Below, in pieces: positions 17,179-26,186 of a DNA stretch of 37,721 nucleotides. A program made the position numbers and the translations under genes. This DNA comes from Bacteriovoracaceae bacterium (GTDB lineage Bacteria; Bdellovibrionota; Bacteriovoracia; Bacteriovoracales; Bacteriovoracaceae), in the NCBI GenBank assembly GCA_018649885.1, contig JABIHA010000120.1, positions 1-37,721 on the forward strand, written 5' to 3'. Below the pieces are notes generated by a model. It ran no database searches. It was not told the DNA's origin and saw only the letters and a list, made by a program, of their open reading frames with translations. The first letter of the stretch is position 1, and every line of letters starts with the position of its first letter.

Positions 17179-17905
17179 GGCCTTCGCCTTTGACAAATTC
17201 CTCAACGAATTTATTTGCAGGCCTTTTTAAAAAATCCTCTTTTGATCCTTTTTGAACAATTTTGCCTTGGTCCATTAAAATAACTAGGTCTCCCAATTTA
17301 AAGGCTTCAGTTAAGTCGTGAGTTACAATCAAAATCGTCTTGTGGAGTTTTTGGTTGAGATCCCAAAATTCACTATGAAGTGAGTTTCTAGTAACGGGAT
17401 CAAGTGCACCAAATGGTTCATCCATTAACATTATAGGGGGATCTTCCATCAGCGCTCTGGCAATGCCTACTCGTTGCTGTTGACCTCCACTTAATTCACT
17501 TGGGTAGCGCTCTTGGTACTCATCATAGGGTAAATTGATAATAGACATTAATTCGCGTACACGCCGGGTTATATAGCTTTGATCTTTTTCTAAAATTGTG
17601 GATAAAAGTGAGATATTTTGCTTAACCGTCATGTGAGGAAGCAAACCAGCTTTTTGTACAACGTAGCCAATCTTTCTACGCCATGAAATGGGATCAACAG
17701 TGTGAGAGTGATTTTCGTCGACAAAAATTTGCCCCTCAGTTGGCTCAATCAGGCGATTGATCATTTTGAGGGTGGTAGTCTTGCCGCATCCGCTAGTGCC
17801 AATAATGCAGCCAATTTCCCCTTTTTCCAGCGTGAAAGAAACATCTTCAACGGCCTTAGCTCCACTGCCCGGAAAAATTTTTGTCAGCTTTTCAACTTTA
17901 ATCAT
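17171..17905 (-). CDS. Quaternary-amine ABC importer ATPase (ProV/OpuCA type)
   Basis: This 244-residue nucleotide-binding subunit shows Walker A (GTSGCGKTT, about 37-45), Q-loop (VVQKAGLLPHMTV), signature LSGGQQQR, Walker B with catalytic Glu (IMLMDEPFGALDP) and the switch His (VTHD). The sequence right after Walker A (LKMINRLIEPTEGQI) is typical of the OpuCA/ProV family. It ends right after the ABC core and lacks the two C-terminal CBS domains that let OpuA/OpuC-type importers sense ionic strength. Start 17905 (MIKVEKLTKIFPG) fits the family; longer in-frame starts (17935, TTG 17980) add residues not expected there. No start has a strong ribosome site. It lies directly upstream of, and overlaps, the fused permease gene. 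Confidence 0.9.
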   Translation of the reverse strand: MIKVEKLTKIFPGSGAKAVEDVSFTLEKGEIGCIIGTSGCGKTTTLKMINRLIEPTEGQIFVDENHSHTVDPISWRRKIGYVVQKAGLLPHMTVKQNISLLSTILEKDQSYITRRVRELMSIINLPYDEYQERYPSELSGGQQQRVGIARALMEDPPIMLMDEPFGALDPVTRNSLHSEFWDLNQKLHKTILIVTHDLTEAFKLGDLVILMDQGKIVQKGSKEDFLKRPANKFVEEFVKGEGLV

Positions 17906-18054
17906 AAACTTTCTTGTATTAAATAATTCAACCATTTCACGATAGCAGACCCCATAAGAATCATCAAAATTTAATTTCAAAGTAAATGATTAGGATGAAA
18001 TATAGAAAGTATTGCCCTCAACCAATAAGACTTTTTAATTGAGGCCAGGAAAAA

Positions 18055-18687
18055 TTATTTCCAGTGATTTGGTAAGTAAAAGAAAAATACTCCGTTGCCG
18101 CGAGGTAGGCCCCAATCTTCAACATAGCCGGTTGTTTTTTTGGCCTCTTCAGACTCTTCAGCTTCCTCAAAAACATTGTAGGCCCTAAAATCAACTTTAA
18201 TCAAGGTTGATTCATCGCCCTTTTTTTCAACAGTAGCATTCATATTGATCATTCCTTCGTCTTGATCAATTCCTATTGAATAGGCTTCTTTCGTACTTTG
18301 CTCTACCCACTGATTTGGGTTTTCAGTATTGTCCCAGGCGTAATAAAATGAACTAACTTCAATATTACCGCACAAATATAATCTTCGGACACTGTATCTA
18401 ATAAATGCTTCTTCTTCGTGTTTTCTGTTAATCGTAACAGATACAAAACCTACAACTGAGTTTTTACCGTCGTACATGCTATCTGCATTTTTGTAGAGGT
18501 AGATAATATTATCACCACTCTCGGCAGCTCCTTGTATAAGATGGCCAAAGTAATTAAATTCTCTTTCACCATGGCAACTGGCGACAGTTCTGACTTCTTT
18601 TTCTACTAATTTTTCAGGCTTTGCTTCCTCGGCCTTTATAGAAACTGCCAATGTTAATAGACCAAAAGCTAGCAATACTATTTTCAT
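18055..18687 (-). CDS. Exported protein of unknown function (210 aa)
   Basis: ATG 18687 follows GGGAGAT and gives a clear signal peptide (MKIVLLAFGLLTLAVSIKA, then E-rich). A longer in-frame reading to 18735 lacks this site. The mature protein begins with an acidic stretch, has two cysteines (VASCHGE and YLCGNIE), and is beta-rich with a charged run EEAEESEEAKKT near the C-terminus. I do not recognise the family. It stands alone between the ABC importer and the ParB-like gene. Confidence 0.8.
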   Translation of the reverse strand: MKIVLLAFGLLTLAVSIKAEEAKPEKLVEKEVRTVASCHGEREFNYFGHLIQGAAESGDNIIYLYKNADSMYDGKNSVVGFVSVTINRKHEEEAFIRYSVRRLYLCGNIEVSSFYYAWDNTENPNQWVEQSTKEAYSIGIDQDEGMINMNATVEKKGDESTLIKVDFRAYNVFEEAEESEEAKKTTGYVEDWGLPRGNGVFFFYLPNHWK

Positions 18688-18891
18688 GTGATATCTCCCA
18701 AACAAATTATTGATGGTGCACACAAACAATTTCAACTTGGCCAGTCAAACGTTGCGCACTGCATGTATAAAATGTTTTCGATTGCGTATTCATTTTCTTA
18801 ATTAAAAGGATACAAACTCAATAGGTTGAAATAACGCCTCGCACAGAGCATGTCTATTACACACCTGCAAGCTCAAAATGTACTACTCAGC

Positions 18892-19818
18892 TTATTGCAT
18901 GGGAGCGTGGTCAGAGGTTTGATGTTGAGGATAGTCTTCATCGTCTTCATGAAACTCAAGAAAATTTTCAAGTCTTCCCACGAGGTCGCGGCTATCCCTG
19001 AGTAGACCCTTAAGTTCACTTCCCTTGTAATTAATTTCTTCAATTAAAATTTTAGCAAGGGTTTTATTGAGTTTTTTCAAGGGAGTTTTTATATCTTTAT
19101 ATTCAGCAGGGAAAGGCTTAAAGGTGAGTGCTTGATTGACACCTTCTTTAACACCGTGAAGTTTTACGGTTTCAACTATTTTCTTAATTTCTCTAGTTGG
19201 ACGATTTTGGATGATTTCTAAAATTTCGTCTTGGTCCTTTTTTTTCAACTTGATGATCTCGCTGGCCTGTGAAGCATTGAGTTCCCCAAGAGATCTGGCC
19301 TCTTTCACTCTTTTAGACGAAAGTGCATCACGCTTAATGGCCTCTTTAATCACTCCCTTGGAAAGCCCCGTTTTCTCCGCTGTGATTGCGGCAAAAGAGG
19401 TGGTGTCCATGGACTCTTCTTCTTTTTTTGCTTTCTTTTGAGAGGGGGAAAGAGAATCAGTTGATAGGCTTACTTTGTTTACATCCGGATTAATCTTTTC
19501 ATAGATCTCACGACCACGATTGAGGCACTTTTCAAATTCTAGTTTACTGAGAGGGGTTCGAACCAGGTTTTCGTCAATGGAGATTAGCTCTTGCTCAAGC
19601 GGGCTTCTGTCGACGATTTCAACCCTTACTTCCTTGGCGCCCATTTTTTTGAGTGCAGTGTAGCGTCTTCCACCAGCTAATAATTTATTTTCTTTATTTA
19701 GAGTCAGCGGGTGAATAAGTCCTACTGTCTGAATACTTGTCATAAGAGATTCAACGTCGTCGTCCATTCTCAGGTAAGAGTTATCAATTATAATGTCATC
19801 AATGGGCATGAGATTCAC
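18892..19818 (-). CDS. ParB/Noc-like DNA-binding protein without a ParA partner
   Basis: This 308-residue protein has the ParB N-terminal CTPase/sulfiredoxin-like fold. It shows L-I-H-P-L-T-L and the C-motif-like LLAGGRRYTALKKMGAKEV (about 47-65), then D-E-N-L-V-R-T-P-L-S-K-L-E (about 82-94), where classical ParB has ENxxRxDLxPxE. A central helical region (about 140-230) contains a possible helix-turn-helix (EKTGLSKGVIKEAIKR). The C-terminus ends in an acidic, His-rich tail. About 35 residues around 110-145 look like an inserted Lys/Ser-rich linker. No parA neighbour and no canonical parS (TGTTTCACGTGAAACA) were seen nearby, so this may be an accessory regulator or a stray partition factor. 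The GTG start at 19818 has a weak AAGG site; ATG 19809 is the alternative. Confidence 0.8.
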   Translation of the reverse strand: MNLMPIDDIIIDNSYLRMDDDVESLMTSIQTVGLIHPLTLNKENKLLAGGRRYTALKKMGAKEVRVEIVDRSPLEQELISIDENLVRTPLSKLEFEKCLNRGREIYEKINPDVNKVSLSTDSLSPSQKKAKKEEESMDTTSFAAITAEKTGLSKGVIKEAIKRDALSSKRVKEARSLGELNASQASEIIKLKKKDQDEILEIIQNRPTREIKKIVETVKLHGVKEGVNQALTFKPFPAEYKDIKTPLKKLNKTLAKILIEEINYKGSELKGLLRDSRDLVGRLENFLEFHEDDEDYPQHQTSDHAPMQ

Positions 19819-20013
19819 AAAAGTGGCCTTAGAAAAAGTGAGACGAAATTAAAGCTCAATTTCCACTGAATTGTCACAAAAAAATCGCCTGGAAGTTAAA
19901 AGAAAGTTAGTGCACGATGCAGCTAAAATCTCAGATCAATAGCTTGGCCCATTGTTACTTTTTACGCTATGCTATGAGACATAGATTTTTGAACTCATTG
20001 ACACGGACGGTAT

Positions 20014-21039
20014 ATGAGATTTTTGATTTTTTTCTTAATTGGCATTTCTTCAAGCTATGGTTTTTATCCTACTAGGTCTGAGCTTGATAAGTCTCTTTCA
20101 ACATTTGCCATCGGGTCTTGCAATAAACAAAATAAAAAGCAGCCTTTGTGGAAAACTATTACACTAGGTCGCCCCCAATTATTTTTGTGGCTAGGTGATA
20201 TTGTTTACGGCAATTCTCCTGATCATCTGGTTGTGAGAAAGAAATATCTAAAACAATTCAACCGTGCAGGATACCTTGGCTTTGCAAAGGCCACTCCTAT
20301 TTTAGGTATATGGGATGACCATGACTTCGGTATGAATAATATGGGCAAAGGGCTTAAGGCCAAAGATCAAAATCAAGTTTCCTTATTAGATTTTTTAGAG
20401 TTCCCTGCAGATTCTCCAGTCAGGTCGCAAAAGGGAATCTACAATTCTGTAACTTGGGGGCTTGGAAGAGACCAGGTGAAATTTATTCTTCTCGATGTCA
20501 GGTATTTTAGAGATAGACCGGGAAGGCTAGGTGATATTTTGGGACGTAAGCAGTGGAAATGGCTAAAAAAGGAACTTAAAAATTCAAAAGCGGCCATTCA
20601 CTTTTTCGCCTCTGGAACAATTTTTCTTGGTAAGGATATTCCGCACGGTGAAGAGTGGGTGGATTATCCCAGGTCATTTAAAAAACTATTTAAAACCATT
20701 AACACCCTAAAACCTTCTGGAGTTGTCTTTTTGTCAGGTGATAAACATGTGGGAACGATTCTTTCTCACAAAAATAAGGGCAACACCTACCATGAGTTTA
20801 TTTCAAGTGGTCTAACCCATGTAAATAAGCCTGGAGAGGGACTAGAGTTAAAAAGAGAGCTCTACGGTAGAGACAATGTTGTCAATGTTCTCAACTTTGG
20901 TCAAATTGATATTAATTGGGGAGAAGAAAATATTGACTTAAAGTTTATGCTTAAAGGCACAAATGGTGAAACCATCATTTCAAGAAAGTTATCAAAAAAG
21001 AGAAACTCACGATTCTTTGTGAAAGTTAATTCAAATTAG
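20014..21039 (+). CDS. Exported PhoD-like metallophosphatase
   Basis: The protein is 341 residues with a signal peptide (about 1-16). It matches the alkaline phosphatase D/PhoD metallophosphatase fold. It shows FAIGSC (31-36), LWLGDIVYG (about 59-66, metal-binding Asp), IWDDHDFG (about 99-106, the family's D-x-H-D), D-V-R-Y-F-R-D, and the C-terminal F-L-S-G-D-K-H metal ligands. PhoD enzymes are Ca/Fe-dependent phosphodiesterases or monoesterases acting outside the cytoplasm. This one is shorter than Bacillus PhoD because it lacks the N-terminal Ig-like domain, as in many marine forms. A role in phosphate scavenging is inferred from the family. It is divergent from the ParB-like gene and convergent with the next gene (13-base gap). 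No obvious pho box was recognised. Confidence 0.88.
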   Translation: MRFLIFFLIGISSSYGFYPTRSELDKSLSTFAIGSCNKQNKKQPLWKTITLGRPQLFLWLGDIVYGNSPDHLVVRKKYLKQFNRAGYLGFAKATPILGIWDDHDFGMNNMGKGLKAKDQNQVSLLDFLEFPADSPVRSQKGIYNSVTWGLGRDQVKFILLDVRYFRDRPGRLGDILGRKQWKWLKKELKNSKAAIHFFASGTIFLGKDIPHGEEWVDYPRSFKKLFKTINTLKPSGVVFLSGDKHVGTILSHKNKGNTYHEFISSGLTHVNKPGEGLELKRELYGRDNVVNVLNFGQIDINWGEENIDLKFMLKGTNGETIISRKLSKKRNSRFFVKVNSN

Positions 21040-21052
21040 GCCAACAAGTAGG

Positions 21053-23044
21053 TTACTCGGTAATAAGCTCAATATGATTTTTAATAAATGGAGAGTCAAA
21101 AAGTACCACCTGGCCGTAAGTATTTTTTTCCAAATAAGCTTGTCTTTTATACGGTGTGATTAAATTTCCTGGATCAAGACTTAACTTTATCACTAAATAT
21201 GAGCCCGCAAGTACAAGGTGGTTTGTGGGCGGAAAAGTTAAACTAACTTGCTCATTTCCCTGAACTTTTAAAGGGTGATAGGCCCGTGGTATGCGGTGAA
21301 CGGTACTTATTGAGTTATCAGGTCTTACGATATAGGCGTAAGCACTTAAGGTTGACCCAAGGGATTCATTTTCCAGGTTCAAATTCAATTTGATGGGTCC
21401 ATTGAGAGTCGTGTGTTCATTTATTTTTACGTATATACTTTGCTCTATGGGGAAGTTGTTGGGGTTCACACCAGGCAAATAGTCAAATAGGTAGCCAATT
21501 GAAAAATGAGAAAACTCAGACCTCAATTGATCAAATTCAGCATGTTTTTTTATTCCACCTTGATTTGAAAGGAAAATTGTTTTCTTTTTTAGCGCTGACG
21601 GTGGGTAGGAATCTCCTTCAATTACTTTTTTTTGTGCCATTGAGTAAACGGCCACTTTCTTTGTCAATACTTTTAGTTGATCTTGACTATGCTCGAGTTG
21701 ATTATTGTATTCTTTTCCTTGTGCAGTCTGTGCAAAGTCTCCGCAACCATGGCCACCACCATGAAGATATAGTGAGTGCTTGTTATTTGGAGCATTTAAC
21801 TGAAGATAGGTGAATGATTTTAGAGTATCTCTAGAGTCCTGGTCATGTGTATTACCTGCTACAAAATAAGTAGGTGCTTTTATTTTTAATAACTCTTCTG
21901 AGCTTGTTCTATTTTGATAGTAGCTTTTTTCGGCTTCAGGTTCCCCCGATATGACCTTGAGTAAATCATTCCATTCAGGGATATCTCTTCCCACTATATA
22001 GTTGTCATACTCGCTTAGAGGAACTTTAGTTTGCTTTAAATAAGCAAGCTTTGCACGATAGTTAGAACGGGCTACCATCTTTGTTATGCCAGCATAGCTA
22101 ATCAAAAAAGATTCTACGCTTCCTCCAGATGTGAAGCTGTCTGATTTTGTATCAATGGGGGCACTGCAAGCCAGAACACTGAAAATACCAGGGTCATTTG
22201 AGGCAGCGGCACTAAGAGCATTGAAGCCATCATAGGATGTACCAACGAGTGCTATCTTTCCATTGCTGCTTTCTTGAGATTTAATCCAAGTGATGGCGTC
22301 GCTACCATCACTAATATTAATTTTGTGAAGCCATTTGAACTCACCAGTTGAAGGAAATACACCTCGATTACTTTGGATCACCACATTCATTGACTTTTTT
22401 AAGTACTTTGATACGACTGGACCTAAATAGGTCTCTCCATTTATGGGGAGGTAGGGACTTCTGATTAAGACAGTAGTCGATTTTTTATTTTTTTGAATAA
22501 AAGAGTAGGTCGCAAGAGTCGTACCGTCTTTCATTGCTACATCATCGTATTTAAAATCGACACCTTTTAAAAAGCTAAGTGAAATTCCTTGTAGCAGTCC
22601 CCCTCCATCAACCCTAAGATTAAAAATTACCTCTATGCCTCCAAGGTTACGGTCGAATTTAAATTTTCCTGTTAAGATTTTCCCTTTTTTAAAAAGATAC
22701 TCAAAGCTTTGGCATTTTATTCCGGCTCCTTTAAATTGGGACAGGTATGTAGACGCTAGTGCCAAGGCCCTTTCGCTACTTAAGTATTTTTCTAGTTCAA
22801 AAGGATTGGGTGTTTCTCCCATTTGATGGCAATAGTAGCCAATAAAATCGTCAGCAATAGTACTTACTTTTTGTGCTCCTTCATCTCCAGTTAAAATTTC
22901 ACCAGTCTCATTAAGAGTGTCTAAAAGGGAGTCGTTTGCATTTTGCACATCAACCGCTAATTGCTCAATAGAGGTAGCTTTTTTTCCAGCACCACATGAG
23001 TACACTAATACCAATAAAAAAAAGAATTTTACTATTTTGACCAT
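21053..23044 (-). CDS. Lipoprotein serine hydrolase, CocE/X-Pro-peptidase (S15) type
   Basis: From ATG 23044 (ribosome site GGGGG) the protein is 663 residues with a lipoprotein signal (lipobox V-Y-S-C, Cys17). An N-terminal region of about 150 residues has no recognised domain. The S15-type alpha/beta hydrolase follows: R-S-P-Y-L-P, Q-S-N-R-G-V-F-P-S-T-G-E-F (the family's RGxxxSxGxF stretch), and the nucleophile elbow G-T-S-Y-D-G-F with Ser270. Later come G-N-T-H-D-Q-D and L-H-G-G-G-H-G, likely to hold the acid and His. A C-terminal PepX_C-like jelly roll (about 515-655) ends the protein. Members include X-prolyl dipeptidyl peptidases and acyl esterases. Substrate is unknown; the lipid anchor suggests work in the periplasm or at the surface. 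Confidence 0.85.
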   Translation of the reverse strand: MVKIVKFFFLLVLVYSCGAGKKATSIEQLAVDVQNANDSLLDTLNETGEILTGDEGAQKVSTIADDFIGYYCHQMGETPNPFELEKYLSSERALALASTYLSQFKGAGIKCQSFEYLFKKGKILTGKFKFDRNLGGIEVIFNLRVDGGGLLQGISLSFLKGVDFKYDDVAMKDGTTLATYSFIQKNKKSTTVLIRSPYLPINGETYLGPVVSKYLKKSMNVVIQSNRGVFPSTGEFKWLHKINISDGSDAITWIKSQESSNGKIALVGTSYDGFNALSAAASNDPGIFSVLACSAPIDTKSDSFTSGGSVESFLISYAGITKMVARSNYRAKLAYLKQTKVPLSEYDNYIVGRDIPEWNDLLKVISGEPEAEKSYYQNRTSSEELLKIKAPTYFVAGNTHDQDSRDTLKSFTYLQLNAPNNKHSLYLHGGGHGCGDFAQTAQGKEYNNQLEHSQDQLKVLTKKVAVYSMAQKKVIEGDSYPPSALKKKTIFLSNQGGIKKHAEFDQLRSEFSHFSIGYLFDYLPGVNPNNFPIEQSIYVKINEHTTLNGPIKLNLNLENESLGSTLSAYAYIVRPDNSISTVHRIPRAYHPLKVQGNEQVSLTFPPTNHLVLAGSYLVIKLSLDPGNLITPYKRQAYLEKNTYGQVVLFDSPFIKNHIELITE

Positions 23045-23221
23045 GTTTAAACCCCCATCTAGAGTCGACCCAATCAACAACTAGATGATCATTCATAGCA
23101 TCCCCCAAAAAATCTGCAATGGGTGTAAGAAGGGGTTAGATCATAAGTGTTCCATAAACAATCAATGCGTAAAATCTATGAATTTTTAATTAACAGCGGG
23201 GGGATTTTTGTAATAGTGGTG

Positions 23222-24835
23222 TCAGTTTGCTGGTTGAAAAGTTTTGTACTCTTTAACCATTTGACTTGCAATGAGTTTCCAGTCGTAATTTTTGACTGCA
23301 ATTGAGTGCAGGCCATCTTTGGTTTTGGCGAGGTTTTTATCTCCTAGGATGTGGGTAATATTCTTAATGAGAACAGGAACTCTTTTGTCTGCTTCCATTG
23401 GAAATTTCATATATTTCCAAATATTCTCTGTAATTTTGTCTTTTAATTCATCAATACCATCTTTGAAGCCACTGAAATAGGAAACCATTGGCAGTACTCC
23501 ATTTGCAAGGGATTCCATTAACACAAGTGGATAGGCTTCGGGAACAACTGAGGGGAATATGGCCAAGTCTGCGCAGGGAAAAAGGTGCTGTAAATGATCA
23601 TGCCCAAGTCTGCCTGTGAAATGAATTCTATCTTTAACTTTTTGCCCATTTTCTAAAATAGTTTTTCGATTTTTTGGATCAGCTAAGTATGTTTTGACAT
23701 CGTTCCAAGGTCCTTTTAGCTCACCTCGGTCCAGATCAAATCCGTTTTCCACAAGGTAATCTAGAAGTTTTAGGTCTCCATTTTCGATAGCATAAACCAA
23801 ACCCTCTAAAACTTCTCGGTAAGCTCCAGATCCCACAATAATCAGCTGAGTGTTAGCTCTTTTATTTAATATCTCTGGCATCGCCGTGATAAGTGTTTGA
23901 AGTCCCTTGCCGGCAGTTAAGGCGCCCACAAAAATCATGACTTTTTGATCCCAGTTAACCGATTTTAATTTGTCTTTTATATTGGAGTCGGGAGCGTATT
24001 CATTGTAGGCATTTCGATATTCAGCTAGAGAATTCCAGTCACCAAGACTTAATTTTTCTCTTAGCTCACAGCTTTGCTCAGGAGATTTGCCCTGCTTCAG
24101 TTTTTCTGAAATTAATTTATCAATGCTACTAGGTCTATCACAATATTTAACGGGACAAAATAGTGACGTATCCACGCCGACTCCCACAATTTTGGTTTTG
24201 TCTAAAATCATTTTTTTGTGTTCTGGATATAGAGTCGTAATACGGTCTCTTACTTCCTCATTTCCAATGATCAAACCATTGCATTTTTCTAAGGCCTTGA
24301 TCGCCTGGTTGTAAAAGCGTTTGTCCGGACGAATTGTATATTCAATGGAGCTTCCATGGGGAAAGATAATGAATGGGGTACCAGTATTTAAACAAGGATT
24401 CTGTGCAATGATGGGCTGATATACGAGGTGGTTGCAGTGTAGAATATCCAGCTGAACCTCTCTCAGGATTGTCTCTAGAACTTTTTCATAAAACTGGAGG
24501 TAATCTTCGAGCTCACCATCAGTCAGATTGATAAAGGCGCGGGCCTTGCTGCCTCTTTGCTTGTCAGTCACATACACGGGGTAAATTTCTGACTCAGGTA
24601 GAATATGTAAAACGCAGTTAACAGTGTCTTTGGATGAATTCTTTAAAACCCCTTTTTCGCCTTGGGCGCTCCATTTGAAAACTTTGTTAAAAAAAGGTAA
24701 TTTGTCAGGATTTGTTTCTCGGCAAATGACATGAACCTCATGGCCATCGCTATGAATAGATCTCGCCAAGTATCTGGTGTACTCATTACTTCCCGAGCCA
24801 GTTAGTTCATATCCGTGGAATAATCCAATTTTCAA
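23222..24835 (-). CDS. GT4-family glycosyltransferase with an inserted segment
   Basis: The protein is 537 residues, GT-B fold, cytoplasmic. The N-terminal half shows the acceptor-side loop GYELTGSGSNEYTRYLA (about 8-24) and ILHCNHLVYQ. The C-terminal half has FVGALTAGKGLQTLI, LIIVGSGAY, IHFTGRLGHDHL and the donor-binding E-x7-E motif in V-P-E-A-Y-P-L-V-L-M-E. Between the VGSG strand and the FTGRL strand there are about 65 residues, clearly longer than in typical GT4 enzymes, so an insertion is present (about residues 345-410). The TTG start has AAGGAAAG upstream. The nucleotide-sugar donor and the acceptor cannot be read from sequence. It stands alone, not in a polysaccharide cluster. Confidence 0.88.
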   Translation of the reverse strand: MKIGLFHGYELTGSGSNEYTRYLARSIHSDGHEVHVICRETNPDKLPFFNKVFKWSAQGEKGVLKNSSKDTVNCVLHILPESEIYPVYVTDKQRGSKARAFINLTDGELEDYLQFYEKVLETILREVQLDILHCNHLVYQPIIAQNPCLNTGTPFIIFPHGSSIEYTIRPDKRFYNQAIKALEKCNGLIIGNEEVRDRITTLYPEHKKMILDKTKIVGVGVDTSLFCPVKYCDRPSSIDKLISEKLKQGKSPEQSCELREKLSLGDWNSLAEYRNAYNEYAPDSNIKDKLKSVNWDQKVMIFVGALTAGKGLQTLITAMPEILNKRANTQLIIVGSGAYREVLEGLVYAIENGDLKLLDYLVENGFDLDRGELKGPWNDVKTYLADPKNRKTILENGQKVKDRIHFTGRLGHDHLQHLFPCADLAIFPSVVPEAYPLVLMESLANGVLPMVSYFSGFKDGIDELKDKITENIWKYMKFPMEADKRVPVLIKNITHILGDKNLAKTKDGLHSIAVKNYDWKLIASQMVKEYKTFQPAN

Positions 24836-24926
24836 AAATCTTTCCTTTTTGTGGGTCTATTTTATCTTGCTCTAGCTCTTAATTTCAATAGAAAAACTTA
24901 AAGCAATGAAAAGCAGAGGAATCGAT

Positions 24927-25883
24927 TTACTGATGGATCAGATAGCTATGTTCCATGCAGCGTTCGAGCTGATTTTCTGCAAGTGGGTAGTCGATTAGAC
25001 CAGTATTTAGAAAGTGGGCCAATTGGTTTGCGGCCTGTGCTCCTTCATAATTAACAAAAACTTTTTTTCGATCATCTTCAGGGATAAAACCAACGACTTT
25101 AAAGACTTCTGCTCCAACAGCACTTATTTTTGCCCAGGAATTATTTCTGGATTCTTTCCTTATTTCAGCATCTGTTTGCTGATATGGATTTAGAGGTCCT
25201 GGGATTGATCTTTTTTCAGCAACGTCCTCAAGCCTTCTAAGCATTATACCCCAGAGTCTATACCAAGAACCTGGATGATCACCACTCTGGCCATCACCTC
25301 TCTCAGACAAGTCTCCTCGTATATCTACAAACCTTTCCCAAAAGAGTTTTTGTTCTATGGAATCACTCTCATATGAGTAAAATGCTGTCAGTTGATAGCG
25401 GGCCATATTTCTAAGTAACTGGTGTATTGTTAAAATTGAGTTCCAGACATTTCCTCTATTAAGCGAAAGAGAAATGCTGTAAAGGAGTGTTGGGGCTATT
25501 GTATTATAGCCTTGTGCGAATACCCTTTCTTTTAAGGCCTCTTCGAGTCCTGTGCTGTAGTCGCATTTTCTTCCTGGAACGGCAGCTAAGTAATTAAAAA
25601 AATCATCATCGTTGTAGCTACAATTCATCTCATTTTTTGAAATTGAAAGAGGATCGAATGAAATACTACTAATTAGAGACATGCATGCCCCGAGCTCACT
25701 GCCATTTAGGGTTATTTTTGATGGACTAGCAAAGGAGTAGCTCCATTCATACAAAGGGTTCCTGGGAGTTTTGGCTGAAAAAATCGATTGAAGGTTATCA
25801 AGCTCAGTTTCAGGTGGATTTGTAAGTCCTGTACAAGGCCTTACTAAGAAAAAAAAAGTGATCAGAAATAGTAGCTTTATCAT
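24927..25883 (-). CDS. Exported protein of unknown function (318 aa)
   Basis: ATG 25883 has an AGGAAG ribosome site and a signal peptide (MIKLLFLITFFFLVRPCTG). The Cys in RPCTG is not in a proper lipobox. A longer frame to 25940 lacks support. The mature domain is largely helical, with a Cys cluster (GACMSL, MNCSYN, RKCDYS, ERCMEH) and a central segment with many aromatic residues (SWYRLWGIMLRRLEDVAE). I do not recognise the family. Confidence 0.78.
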   Translation of the reverse strand: MIKLLFLITFFFLVRPCTGLTNPPETELDNLQSIFSAKTPRNPLYEWSYSFASPSKITLNGSELGACMSLISSISFDPLSISKNEMNCSYNDDDFFNYLAAVPGRKCDYSTGLEEALKERVFAQGYNTIAPTLLYSISLSLNRGNVWNSILTIHQLLRNMARYQLTAFYSYESDSIEQKLFWERFVDIRGDLSERGDGQSGDHPGSWYRLWGIMLRRLEDVAEKRSIPGPLNPYQQTDAEIRKESRNNSWAKISAVGAEVFKVVGFIPEDDRKKVFVNYEGAQAANQLAHFLNTGLIDYPLAENQLERCMEHSYLIHQ

Positions 25884-26186
25884 TTTCTTCCTAAAAGTTA
25901 TTACACTATATGAGAGCAATGTGAGTGCCAAAAGGTGCACTTAGCAGACAAGAGATAGCAAACTAAGTATTTGAAAGTACTCGGGGGTGTGCGATGCATT
26001 AAAGTGCAGGCAAGGAGAAAATTACAATTGTGCATAATTGTTTTACGCTCTCAAAGAGGTGCCAAAACATATTGTAATCCATTTTTTATTTGCCGTGCGT
26101 TGAGCTTTGTTTCCAGCTAACGAAAAACTACCCAAAATGTTAAAATACTTGCTAGAGATAACTGGAAATTATACAGCTGGAGTAAT

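Noticed and set aside
17990..18054. CCTCAA…TTGAGG inverted repeat as the terminator of the 18055-18687 gene
   Set aside because: The stem is six pairs around a 17-base loop and lacks a clear T-tract on the minus strand.
18736..20013. Chromosome origin or partition region around the ParB-like gene
   Set aside because: No parA, dnaA or dnaN genes, no canonical parS and no DnaA-box cluster were seen.
19998..20014. TTGACA-like sequence before the PhoD gene as a -35 box
   Set aside because: It is within about 15 bases of the start codon, leaving no room for a -10 and leader.
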